This document shows, piece after piece, positions 42,086-53,413 of a stretch of 64,000 nt of DNA. The DNA is from Setaria digitata (taxonomy: Eukaryota > Nematoda > Chromadorea > Rhabditida > Setariidae): contig RCAB01000047.1 of the NCBI GenBank assembly GCA_003640385.1, positions 62,001 to 126,000 of the forward strand. The letters run 5' to 3'. Below the pieces are notes generated by a model that saw nothing but the letters and a program-made list of their open reading frames with translations, was not told the DNA's origin and searched no databases. Numbering within the stretch: position 1 is the first letter of the stretch; every line of letters starts with the position of its first letter. A program made the translations under genes and the position numbers.

Positions 42086-42521
42086 CTCTACATATCTCAA
42101 GAAAATTTCTTGGTCCCCCCTATTACATGGCATTATTAACAACTAAAAACTGAGACGCAGAATTTAATAGATAAATGTTGGAACCTGTACTTTCTGAACA
42201 TAGACTACCGAATAAGTTGGACACGGGAACATACGTTTGCACTGTAAATTGCGTGAGTTGCATAACCGACGTGACAACTTAATTAATGCTCGACACTTAA
42301 AGAGAATGAGCTTTAAAATGGGCTGAAATCTGTTTAGCATACTAGTCACTGTGCCTTCCCGATGTTTGATATCATCTGCATTTTACGTTACATTCAATGA
42401 TGCATTGTTTCTTCCTGAACTTCTTAATGATTTAAGTTTATTATAATTACATAAACAATCCTTAGTGCATATGACATCTGAAGAACACATTCAAGATGTG
42501 TTTGGATGATGGGAACCAAGA

Positions 42522-45240
42522 TTACAATCCTTTATTATAATATACGCGTTCAGGTGGATTAGTGAGCTTTCTGATCTCATTCTGAACTTCTGGTTCTAAA
42601 TGCTTCGTTTCGATGGAACTCATCTGCGGAAAAATAGCACAGCACAACGGTGTTGCAAATGTTAGAATAAAGCCAGCCATCAGCGTTTGTAGTGGAGCTG
42701 ATACCCAAGGTCGCTTCTGCAATATGAATTTGTGGCTTCATTATTAGTTAAACGTTCACTATTTTTTGGTACATACGACAAATTACGAATATCTTGATTT
42801 GAAGTCCCGAATTTAAATACTATAATAACAAAGATTAGTACGGTTCCCATAGACCTATAAAATTTTGAAATCAACGACGAGACTTAGTAATGAATAAAAT
42901 CAAACATTTATGCTGTTATTTTATATATATATATATATAAAGTAAACGAGGTATTTACCTGATACCAATTCGTCTTAACGATTTGATTCATCAAGAGTGG
43001 TATACAGACTATAACAAAGCAACAGTGATAATAGCGTTTTTTACTCGGTACAGGATTTCAAATCATTTTTGAATAACATGTATCAAAACACCAATTAAAA
43101 GGGTTGAAAATGACAGTAAAATTATAGAAATACTTACAAAATGATGGAGTAGCCATTCCAATCCGGCTTATCGTCACATTAGTAATAGCTATTCGCGCGA
43201 CCTTCTTGCTACTACCCACTCTGTTACCATTTTCATCTTCTAATGCAATACCATCTAACAATTCTCTAGAAGAAAAAATCTATTTGTCCTCGAAACCGAC
43301 AACTACAATTCTCGAAAATATCATCCATGAAAAAGAGCGACGCATAATCCCAGCAAGGATGCACAATCTTAGATGAGAGCATTTCTAAACGTATCACATA
43401 CTAATCTTACCTTAATTTCTTACAATTAAATGCAAGCATTAATTAACCTTTCACACTTTACTTTAACCAAAAATGAAATAGGTCAAACTTGGATCGCATG
43501 AGAGGGATATTGATCGAATTCGCAATTGCAATAGCGCAAAATGGTACCAATCGTCCGACCAACGGAGGCATTGACTACAATAATAATAATAATAAGTTGC
43601 ATTATCTAAACTACTGAGAACAACAATGTCGTTAGAAATGCAATTACTTAGATAACCACTGTTTTGTTCTTTAAAACATAACAATATAAAAAATATAATG
43701 TGGAAAATAAGGCGTGAATCAGAAAAAATAATTGCCATTAACAAATACATACCACTGCTTATTGATTCTTCGGAACCAAACTTCAAGTACCATTTTTGCT
43801 TGATTTTTAAAGAAAAAAAAAAGCAGTTACGCACAACCACAACTTAATGCTCCCGTAACAAAAAGGACTGCGATTAAACTAGCATAACTATCAAGCCAGA
43901 TTATTTGTCCTCAAATTTTGAAATAAATTTTTACCTTTACCAATGAATTGAGTCCTAAAGCAGCAGTAACAGCTCCACCCGTAGCACAGAAATATGAAGT
44001 CAGAAGCATTTTGTTAGAAACGCTATCACCTGAACGGTTTGTATAATTAACAACTGCATTGAATGACTGATTCAGCCACTGCCAAAATATTACGGCACTG
44101 GCAGATCTGAAAGTTAAATTCGACATACCACTTAATTTCGGTCATTCAAAAGGCGCCCTGCCAATTTTTCCGAATGAAAAATTGATGGCGATACTTGACA
44201 AACAGTTCTGATAAAAATATTGCTAACAACACGAACACTTCTTTCATTCAAATATTCAACTTGTTGCAACCAAAAATCAATAAATAAGGTGGGAAACACT
44301 GCAAAGTTTATGGAGAGCCAGTACTAATGTTATGACGTGAACTTCGAGGTTTGGTGTCTTCTTCATATTATAAAATCTTAGATTAAAGAAAAAAAAAAAC
44401 TCCCAAAAAATAAACACAAACTTGTAAAAAGTCAGCATGCCACCTGTCAGGAACATATTGCCAGGTACCTGACAGCTCATGCGTCCTGGTAAAATCATAA
44501 GTTCATTTGTCGTAGGATGATAAGCAGAATCGAACATATGTTTCGCTTGCCACAACTGATCAACTGTCAAATTCTCGGGTACTTTGTGTCCTTGTCTAAA
44601 ACCCAGTTTAATTAAAATAACTATTTCGTCTCGAAATTTTGCATAATCACTGCTGAGTATCCACACAAAAGTATGAAATGATGAAAGAATAAAAAATCAC
44701 TGCTAAAAACATTACATAATAATCAAAATGGATCATCACTGGTCTTTTCCAGTGACTTCGCATGCTAACGAAATATCTATGGAAAGCAAGGATCTGGAAA
44801 CCTATTCACGGTTTTTAGCACTGTCTGTTGCAAGAAAGTCATAAAAGTAATACAATAATGAGGTTTGTGGAATAATAATGATCTGCAGAGAAAGATATAA
44901 GCCCGAATTAGTTCTTCTAGTTGTTAAATCAATGGATATCACTTGTACTGCATCATTCATCCATACCTTTAGCGCTGTACGCAGACAGATCTATTTGTTT
45001 GGCAGCCCATATTTTTGCACAAAATTTAATACTATCGAAAGATGAATATCAAATTTCTAAAACATACTTGTAATCCAACACAATCTTCTTAGCTTCCTCC
45101 AGTCGTTTCCTGGATATGAATAAATTTAACGGATTTGTGGTCACAAAAAAGTGACGAGCACGTCCTACGAATGTTGACTGGTCCCATCGTGGTCGCGTTA
45201 TATCCGGTGGATCCTTCATTCGTGATACCAGCTCAGACAT
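42522..45240 (-). CDS. Sideroflexin (mitochondrial amino-acid transporter, SFXN1/3-like)
   Basis: Inner-mitochondrial-membrane carrier. Human SFXN1/3 import serine for one-carbon metabolism. Seven exons are in phase: 45240-45068, 44595-44422, 44106-43935, 43574-43489, 43265-43138, 43008-42959, 42716-42522 (978 nt, 325 aa; human SFXN1 has 322). Family blocks: TTNPLNLF near the N-terminus; [14 protein letters not shown] with [56 protein letters not shown] with [31 protein letters not shown]; and the terminal VYYNKGL. It is colinear with SFXN1/3 along its whole length, with no lost block. An acceptor (TTTATTCCAG) about 25 bases upstream of the ATG suggests trans-splicing. Nematodes carry several paralogues, so no specific number is assigned. 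Confidence 0.96.
42922..42939. repeat. TA microsatellite in sideroflexin intron
   Basis: Nine alternating TA units between exons 6 and 7. Confidence 0.85.
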
Positions 45241-48200
45241 TTTTCCCAGTGGTACTTAATCAAGCTGGAATAAATTCCGTCTTTGACAAAGTTTTATGCG
45301 AAAAGATATAGGTGGATTTCACTATTTTGAGTGAACAATCTTGGTAATTTTGATAACATGGAATTGGGCAACAGGTAATTCAAATGATCTATGGCATGAA
45401 GACATATACTAATTTTAAGTATAGGCTTAAATTCGATGTTTTCGGTATTTTCGTCCATACAGTCTTCGTTAATGTCACTGAACATATCAAATTAATATCA
45501 AAAGTCCCCATTCAGTAGCACTTTACTTTCAACCTTCCAAAATTTAAACAACTGGAACATTTGAAATGTCAAAAAAAAGAAATTTGCTTTAAGAAAAAGT
45601 GATTACACATCATTTAATTCAAGGCTGAGACCAGACCAGAGGAATCTGTATAGTATGTGTGACTCGCTGCACAAAGCAATTAAGCCAAAGTGATGAATGG
45701 CTGGAACCAACGGAAGGAACGAATAGTTCGTAAATTTCATAATCAGTTTGTAAATTCTACCAAATCTTATGATCCAAACATAAGCTCGTAATTCCAGCAA
45801 CAGTCCATAATAACTCAACTTTTGGTTTTTGGATATTATTAGTCAGTGCAGGGCTGGTAAGCGCAAGGAATGGAAACGATTTTGCTGGTGCAGTGCTTGC
45901 AAGACTTATGTGGCATAAAATTGTTGCCAGGTCAGCTGACTCAAGCCTCAACCCTACAACTGCAATATGAACCGCATCTCAGTTAACCCACCTAATAACT
46001 CCCAAGAGAACCTGAAACAAGCTGTCAGTACCATAATACTACAGTTGATTCTTGATGCCAGCAAATTCCTACTGCAAAGAGAAAAATCACAGATTGTAAT
46101 CTGGATTTTCTTTACTGTGCTATTCTGAAAATTCCTTTAGTAGAGATCCATGATAAGCTAACAAAGCTTACTGGATATCCTCAGTGAAAACATTAATGCA
46201 TTAACACTAACCCGCGTCACCGATTTATGCAGCAGCAACAGTGACGTAGATGAATATTGTAACCGTGAAGAAAACTTGAAACAATACTCGAATAGTTAAA
46301 ATCAAGAATGAAACTAATACAATGAAATGTTCGCTATTTATAGTAAGCATGGAAAAAAAAAAAACATGTTTTCGTTGTATAATTTATAGTAACATGAAAA
46401 AAAAAAAAAAAACACAAAAACAAACTTTAAAAGAGAAAAAAGCGAGGAATCAAAAACCAAATGAGATGGAACAGTCATACAAATTAGCAGTAACTACAGC
46501 CAAACTGAAGTCAAGATTATGCAGGGGGTCATCGTTCCCATGCAACTCTCCTATAATGAAGTTCTCCCTCTCCTCACCTTTTCATTCTCACTAACCAGAA
46601 AATCTTAAAGTTCACCTTTGGCCAAATATTTGCAATACAACTCACCTATAATTCATATGAAAAGTTCGTTTCAAAAAAAAAAAAAACAAGTTCTGTGAAA
46701 GAGTAAATAAACTCAACTATCCTACACAGTGAAGAGGGACAAAAGAGTTAGTAAATGCGAGGAAATTTCCATTACTTATAACTTATTCCTACAAAATATT
46801 CTAAAGAATTACCAACTTTCTTTCCATAAAAACAAGTCTCTGATTGATACGTTTTACAGCAGACCAGCTCAGTTTCGACAAAAAATAACGCTTTTCTCGA
46901 CAGCATAACGAAGACTTTGTACCATGAACAATATGATAACGATAATACATTGGTATCAGTAAACTATTAAATTTTTAACAGGAATGAAAATTGTAATGAT
47001 CCTAGAACTTAAGGACTTGACTTCAATCAATAATCATAAATGGCAGAAGAGTGATGAAGAACATGTCATGATATCGTACATGTGAGGCAAAAAAAGAGAA
47101 AATAAGGCTTCAGATCAGAAAGACGTAATTAGTCCTAGAGACTAGTACTAATGATAAGCAGATGATGGCTGGAAGCACTAAACACTTCCCCAAAGATTCT
47201 TTTAACTTGAGCATTTATTCAACAGAAATAGCAAAACACTAACACATACCAAGGTAAAAGACCGTAAATCAACAGAAATTTGCTCAAGTGCTGCATGGTG
47301 AATGCATCCACCGAATCCACCAGTAGCAAACAATACGCCACAGTTTCATCCAATTATCCCGAGGAAACTGGTGAGACTAATTCTTAGGCTGTTTGAGCAT
47401 TAAGCAATCATAGAGAGCTGGTACTATGAGGTTGTAGACAACACCTGATAGAACGTTTATCGATTTTTTAAAATCAGAAATTTGGAGCTTCTATTACGGT
47501 ATCTGAGAATTCACAGAAATTTTTGTTTGCAGCAGTATCTGCAATATACTTTCAACAAATATGAGAAAATGCTTTAATACGCCGAAGATGCAAAGGAAAC
47601 GAGATTGAAACTGCAGGTACCTTTTCAATGCGGTAAATGATGATGACCGAACATATCTCACTTCAAAATCCATAGTAATTTTACTGTAAAAACGAAAACA
47701 TTAAAATGGTATAAAAGCAGTAAATCCAATTTGATGTCAATTTAGTATCATCGGCTTGCAGCCTAACCCGTTGCTTCAAATACCTGTAATGTAAATGGAC
47801 GACTTCACAGCAACAGTATATAAGAGTTAATCCAAAAACACATTTACGTGACCCTAGCAATACATAGAAAATCTAATCAAATATACATGCAGCCCTTCCT
47901 GTCAGACACTCAAGACATTTCGGTAATAACCCACGTAAATTAGGGAACATGACTAAGTTATGTTGGTGAAATATTATGTGAATCAAGTGGAAAAGAACTA
48001 GAAGAGAAATGCTTATCACAGAAGATGGAGGATGCAGAGCAAAAAAAGGTGCTACTACATTATATTGCAGGAAACGCCAACTCAAATGACACCTGGGAGA
48101 AAGATTTCGTTAGCAAATTTTCTAAAATAACCCGATTCCGATGAAAAAAAAAAAAAGAAAAAGAGAAAATTGTGCCCACTGACATCAAATAATTTAAAAA

Positions 48201-48725
48201 GAAATAAACCAAGTGAAAAAAGCCGAAAATGACAACAGCATCGCAATAATACGCAATCAATGTTCAAAAAGTGCTCGCAAAACAGAAATAAAGGAAGCGA
48301 TGAGGAAAAAGTAGTAAAAAATAAACATCAGCCCATCACGAAAAAAACTAGTAACCCTCGCCGAATTTCCCTACATATACCGTGTTACTGCAACAAAACC
48401 TGAGGTCACGATTCACAAAAAAAAAGTAAGAAAAAAAAAGTGAGGACGAACATTTTCGATGTTTGAGAAACCATTACGATTAGTTTCCGTAGGTTAGCTT
48501 ACAATGTACCCAAGACCACAACCCTGATTTCCAAAAAAAAAATATTCGAATAAAAGCTTAACTAGGTCAGAAATTCTGACAGGATTCTTCCTAACATCCC
48601 CGACGGTGAATTCTTGAACTTCATTTGCGTATCATTACTTCAAACATGAAAAAAAAAACTTCAAAAATCATAAATTCACATAGAACTGACTATGTTATCA
48701 ACTCCTTTAACAAAACGAAGCATTT
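45241..48725. other. Gap without supported gene
   Basis: About 3.5 kb between the sideroflexin start and the RASSF 3' end. The only suggestive piece is an acidic minus-strand frame at 45485-45414 (MFSDINEDCMDENTENIE). It has no partner exon and no homology that I recognise. The rest is AT-rich with several A runs (near 46350, 46397 and 46673). Confidence 0.55.
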
Positions 48726-51700
48726 TTAATAATGGTTGCCAGATAGCACAGCAAAATCAACTTCATCCTCTAGCTGTTTGAGCTCCTCCTCCATCGCCAG
48801 TATGTTGCATTTTAATTCATGCTCTTCATCAGTACGCAACTTGATTTCACTAAAATTTGTAGGCATCATTAATTTAGTCCTATGCATACTGCAAAATAAA
48901 CTTTAGTCCTAATCCGAACTCATCAGAAAAGAAAAGTAACCTTTCCTATCATAAACATCTTTGTAAATAAGGAAATTGACCAAAACAAAACATGCTTTGC
49001 AATAGCATCCAGCTTCTGCTTAAATTCGCTGATAGATGCAGTAATTTTCTGCAGCTCAATACGCTCATGCTGTAAGCGATTCGGCCAATCGCATTCTCGC
49101 AACGGATTCAGCACAGCTCTTAAATTTTCTTGCTGTCTTCCCAACTGAAAAGAAGAGACAAATAAATATCTGCAATGTAATTATTTCGATTTTATTGAAG
49201 CTTCCTAGAAAAATGTGCAAGATTAAGTACTTTCAAGAATAAGTCGTGCTGTATGTTGTCTTCGCATTGGAGTGCAGAAGTTCTCTACAGATCTTCAGTA
49301 ATCGTAATCACTGTTAAAGGCATAATTCTTAAGAGATGTCCCAGAAAACAAAAACATTCCAGACGTTAAAATCGTAATTTTTTAATGCTTCTATTCATCA
49401 ACTGTATGTTTTTCCTCTCGCTGGAAGAGACTAAATGCGAAAACATTCGATATTTGAAAATTATAAAATTTCTAGACAAGACAAAACTCATTCGTGCACA
49501 AACACCTGAATAACTTCACGATGCTGATCGTTATCGATGTCAAGATCTAGTTTTGCTAAGTAAAACTTCTGTTGATCGATGACTTGCTTCTGGTTTTGAA
49601 TTAGTTCTTCCAATGAGTTAGCACTCAATTTTCCTGAAAAGTAACTAGGTGAATCTGGAAAAATGCAAAATTTATGAATATCTAAGGTTCTCTCAGATAA
49701 TAACTACGTAATGTCCTCCAAAACATAGATTAATTTAAGAATATGCTACTTCAGGTGAGAAATTACTTGCGGGTTCTGAGCCTAGATAAAATTTCCTTGC
49801 TAGGACGACAATGCATCTTCCGCCTAGAATCATCATGAAATAAATCTACCTCCTTTTGGAGACAATAAAGCATATAAGAAACAAGAAAATTTATAAACTG
49901 GATAACTTACTTGTCAAAACACCACTGTTATCCACATTAACTGTCTGAGCCATCGAACCACTGAAAATGAACTTTACAATCACTTTTAGTCAAGTCCCTT
50001 ATGATATAATAAATAGAGTGCTCCCAATTATGGGTACCGCACCACTGACAACTTGTCAGCAGTAGAAAACCATTATCTAAGACAGAAAGTTACGAAGGAT
50101 AGCAGGGAATGATTATCTTGCTTAGTTAAAGAAAACTGATTTCTCCAAATTATTTCGATTAAATTTTATTTGTTTAAAATATGTTTTGCTTATTAATACA
50201 GCTAGAGGGAGTGCCACAGCAGTTAACCAACTTATTAAGGCGCCAGTGGTCATCGACGGGAATATCACCAAAATGTAACGGTGTTAAGGATGAAGACGGC
50301 GTACTCTGTCTCCATAACGAGGTGAAACGTTGTTCAATCATCTCATGATAGGCTGAAATTATTCCGTAGCTAATGTGGGTTTCACTTTTTTTTCTGGAAG
50401 ATTTTCAGGAATTCGACTAATAGAAATATGCTTAGAATAAAATAAAAAAAGAAAAATAGTTGCACGCATAAAGGTCACCACAACTGCGCGCTCACTAACT
50501 CTATGTTTCTGCTCATATTAAATTACCTGAATATAGTTTATGTTACCTGGTGGAGGTGGCCGATTCTTCAATCGTTCGGCGGCCATCGTCTGCCAGTTAA
50601 CTTTTTGTGAAACTGGACGATACAACTGTTCTGCAATTCCACAATAACTTGACAATGATGAAAAATAAGACGCCATAACTCGATGATTGTCAAGCAAATT
50701 TTAGCCGGTCGAAAATAGCAGATCGCTAAGCTGGAAAAACTATTTGCCTGGCATCGAAGGAACAACAGCAGTAGAAGAAATCGATTCGCCATTTTCATCG
50801 GCTTCAGTACAGCGGGTATGTACGCTTTGCAGTAAAGGAACATGCATCGAAGTAAAGGATGGTTCCACCAACTGCGAATTTTCCTGAAACTTGGGATGTA
50901 GTAGAAAATTGAGGAAAATGCAAAAAAAAAAAAGAAAAGAATGGAGGACTGGAAGTAAAATTAATTAACTGTGACAGCCATAGCTAGCTTGCGTGTCGCA
51001 AAGATGTTGGACAAAGCAAAGAACCTTGAATAATAGAGGTTCAAAACAATGATACAAATATAAAAGTGTAAAGTAAACGGGAAGAAAAAAGGGAATGCTG
51101 TTAGTGAGATTAAATAATTTTTAACAGCTAAAAAGACATCAATCTGGAATATCTATTCGACGTTGCCTGATCACAATCATTTAAATACTTTTTCCAAAAA
51201 AAATCATAGCTGAAAGCAATATTAAGGAATAAAAAAGTATTGCATTTGTATACTCTTGAATAAATAATGAAAGAGAATAATGTGTGCAATGTTTGTTAAA
51301 TTTGAATTTCTTTCTACCTTGACTTTTCAACTCCTATCACGTCATGTTTGGCCTGTGTATTACAGGAATTCCATACAAAAATGAAATCCTTTGAAACTAT
51401 CTAAAAGTAAGGTGATGCACCCGTTGGGATTTTGAATCCAAGTGTAATACTAACACAATAATGGCTAATATTTGGCGAAGTTAGAAGAATGCTGTAGAGA
51501 TATCGTGAAAAAGACTAAAAAATAATTGGTACCAGCCGATCGTCAGCATCAGCAAAATACGTATCGGAAATAATGGATGAGGGACCTTCATCCAGATGCT
51601 TCAGCAGAAATGTTACGCAGTGTGACTGCGTACCACATTTTCGTAACGTTTCAAGCGGTCGATCCAACGGTGCCAATGTTTTTTCCTAAATCAAAAACTT

Positions 51701-52113
51701 TATGATTCACTTTCAAACTGTTAGTGTCAAATCAGTTTCCTGTAAAAACTGACATTATTTGAAAAATCTTACAAATAAATCCTCGACAGAAACGACTGAA
51801 AAATTGACATTCTTGCGGAGACGAAAAAAGAGCATGTTAACGGAGGAACTATCGAATTAGGAAATAATGTTTCGTTGTATTCTTTGATGTTATATCTAGA
51901 ATTTAATCGGTTTGCTGGAATTATGAGGATACAGCAAGGTTGGTTACACATCAAGCTACCACTTACCACATTCCGGAAATTTTCAATCAAAACAAAACGA
52001 CCCTTCTGTCCTGTAGCATGAGCAAGCGCGTAAATAATTTGAGCACATGTTGTGCTCTCTGTTATTCCGGAGACACTTCGCTCGACCCCGTCCACGATGA
52101 CCCTTATTTCCAT
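48726..52113 (-). CDS. N-terminal RASSF protein (RASSF7/8-like)
   Basis: Ras-association-domain adaptor; RASSF7/8 act in cell junctions, mitosis and growth signalling. Nine exons are in phase: 52113-51967, 51685-51533, 50883-50748, 50630-50547, 50352-50232, 49960-49911, 49633-49506, 49144-48996, 48849-48726 (1092 nt, 363 aa; RASSF7 is about 373). The RA domain sits at the very N-terminus, as in RASSF7-10: VDGVERSVSGITESTTC, ALAHATGQKGRFVLIE and LETLRKCGTQSHCVTFLL. The middle is proline-rich (LKNRPPPP followed by YHEMIEQ). Two C-terminal coiled coils follow (SLEELIQNQKQVIDQQ; LRTDEEHELKCN and EEELKQLEDEVDF). There is no SARAH domain, which fits the N-terminal RASSF class. Two introns use GC donors, and the frame cannot be kept otherwise. 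Confidence 0.92.
48850..48995 (-). other. GC-AG intron, last RASSF intron
   Basis: The exon ends GCTATTGCAAA and the intron begins GCATGT. The next exon starts after TTTTAG in phase 2. The nearest GT (four bases on) gives phase 0 and an immediate stop. Confidence 0.75.
50631..50747 (-). other. GC-AG intron, RASSF intron 3
   Basis: The exon ends CGATGCCAG and the intron begins GCAAAT, a close match to the AG|GCAAGT class. The acceptor is GAATTGCAG. The exon reads into TAG six bases later if it is not spliced here, and both flanking phases agree with this join. Confidence 0.65.
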
Positions 52114-53413
52114 TCACCTCAGTGCTGCAAATAACAATGACGACAGTTTGAGGGACAATAATACCCTCAACATGACCTCTCCTACTTCGACTATAGTGGT
52201 AGCAACATGTCACACTGGAACTTGAAAACTTCAGAAAAGCCATGGAAGCCCAGGTCAGGCAAAGGACAGTCTAGCCTAGGTAACAGCTCACACTGCCATT
52301 GGCGTTCCCACAACTCACTAACCGTCCCTCCCAAGTACGGAGTGATATCCCACGTCACTCTCACACGCCCACCTAACCACACCCAATCGATACATTATTG
52401 GTCTGAAACGGTAACTGAAATGTCGCATCGATTTATCCACCTACGGGTTTGTCCACGCCTCGTGTCTAGGAGTGGGTGGATGTACAGTTGTGGACGTAGG
52501 TGTGGGTCGACTCTGTGTGTTTGTGTGAGGTGCTGCGTGTCCGGTGCAGTTATGTCTGGAGACGTAATGAACTGCATTTTGATAACGTGGGACGTAATTA
52601 ACTTCAGGTTTCCGCCGACGTGACCCATTCACACGCTGCAGTAAAATGAGAGTGATGATTCTCAACTTCACGTCATTGCTTGGGAAATCTCACGTAGCTG
52701 AGCATAGCCTCATCAGATGGTATCTTGGCTCCTTCACGTATTCTCTGTTGATTCAGTAACATTTATCACATTATGCTGAATAATGGAATTATTTATAATG
52801 AGTACGGACTAAATCACCCTTCCGATTATATGTATTTACACAGAGTGGATTGCTTGGTTATGATTATACTATATTACAATCCATGAAACATGCATTTAAT
52901 GTAAGAGCATCCCATCAAAACTTTGACAGTGGTGAAGCAGGTGATTTCATTGAAGGAAAATGTCAATTAGAAAAGGGGATTAAAACTTTCAGATGTACGA
53001 AATGAGTTTCAAACAAAACATTTTCCGATGCAATGAATGTCAATTTGCTGCAGCAAGCTCTGACTGATGAGGTACTATAACTGTCTTTAGACTCCTAGAA
53101 ATTTCACAACGAACTGGAATTTAAATACTCCTTATAACTTTTTTCATGCAATTTTCGAAAACATGCTAAGATTGCATGGACTTGGAAAAGAAGCCAGTTG
53201 TGATGAATGGCATGATCCACAATATGGTTATATTTTATTAAATTTGTATGTGCTGTTAGTTTCTGAAAAATTTAAATCAAAATCTTTTAGTGTACTTTGC
53301 TGCAGCAAGCTCGGAATGAAGAGGTAAAAGAAAATTATAAATAATTCAAAGGATGTCGACAAGTGGCTACTGTACTTGACATTAGGATAGGATCTAAAAG
53401 TTTGAAAGCTGTA
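52114..53413. promoter_or_regulatory. RASSF upstream region with GC-richer patch
   Basis: Lies between the RASSF start and the FAM184 stop. About 52200-52720 is visibly richer in G and C and in CpG than the rest of the window, and it contains ACGTAA and ACGTGG-type words (GACGTAAT occurs twice near 52565-52595). Overlapping open frames on both strands there are explained by the low stop-codon density. 52840-53340 carries exon-like blocks on the + strand. Confidence 0.45.
53042..53326 (+). repeat. Two copies of a 30-base exon-like repeat
   Basis: A perfect 12-base palindrome, TTGCTGCAGCAA, occurs at 53045-53056 and 53297-53308. Each copy is followed by GCTC, six to nine similar bases and GAGGTA. 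Each can be read as CAG, an 18-base exon (QALTDE or QARNEE) and a GT donor. Whether they are transcribed is unknown. Confidence 0.5.

Larger units (their letters stand above)
41225..42521. other. Region between convergent Ig and sideroflexin genes
   Basis: Contains a possible short gene (41773-42024) and an imperfect direct repeat of part of it. The rest is unassigned and presumably 3' flank of both neighbours. Confidence 0.5.

Noticed and set aside
43815..43862. Short open frame considered as an extra sideroflexin exon
   Set aside because: Exon 43935 joins directly and in phase to 43574, matching the SFXN1 order; inserting this piece breaks the frame.
52207..52623. 138-residue + strand frame upstream of RASSF
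   Set aside because: It sits in a GC-richer patch where frames on both strands are open, and has no domain or periodicity. More likely promoter DNA.
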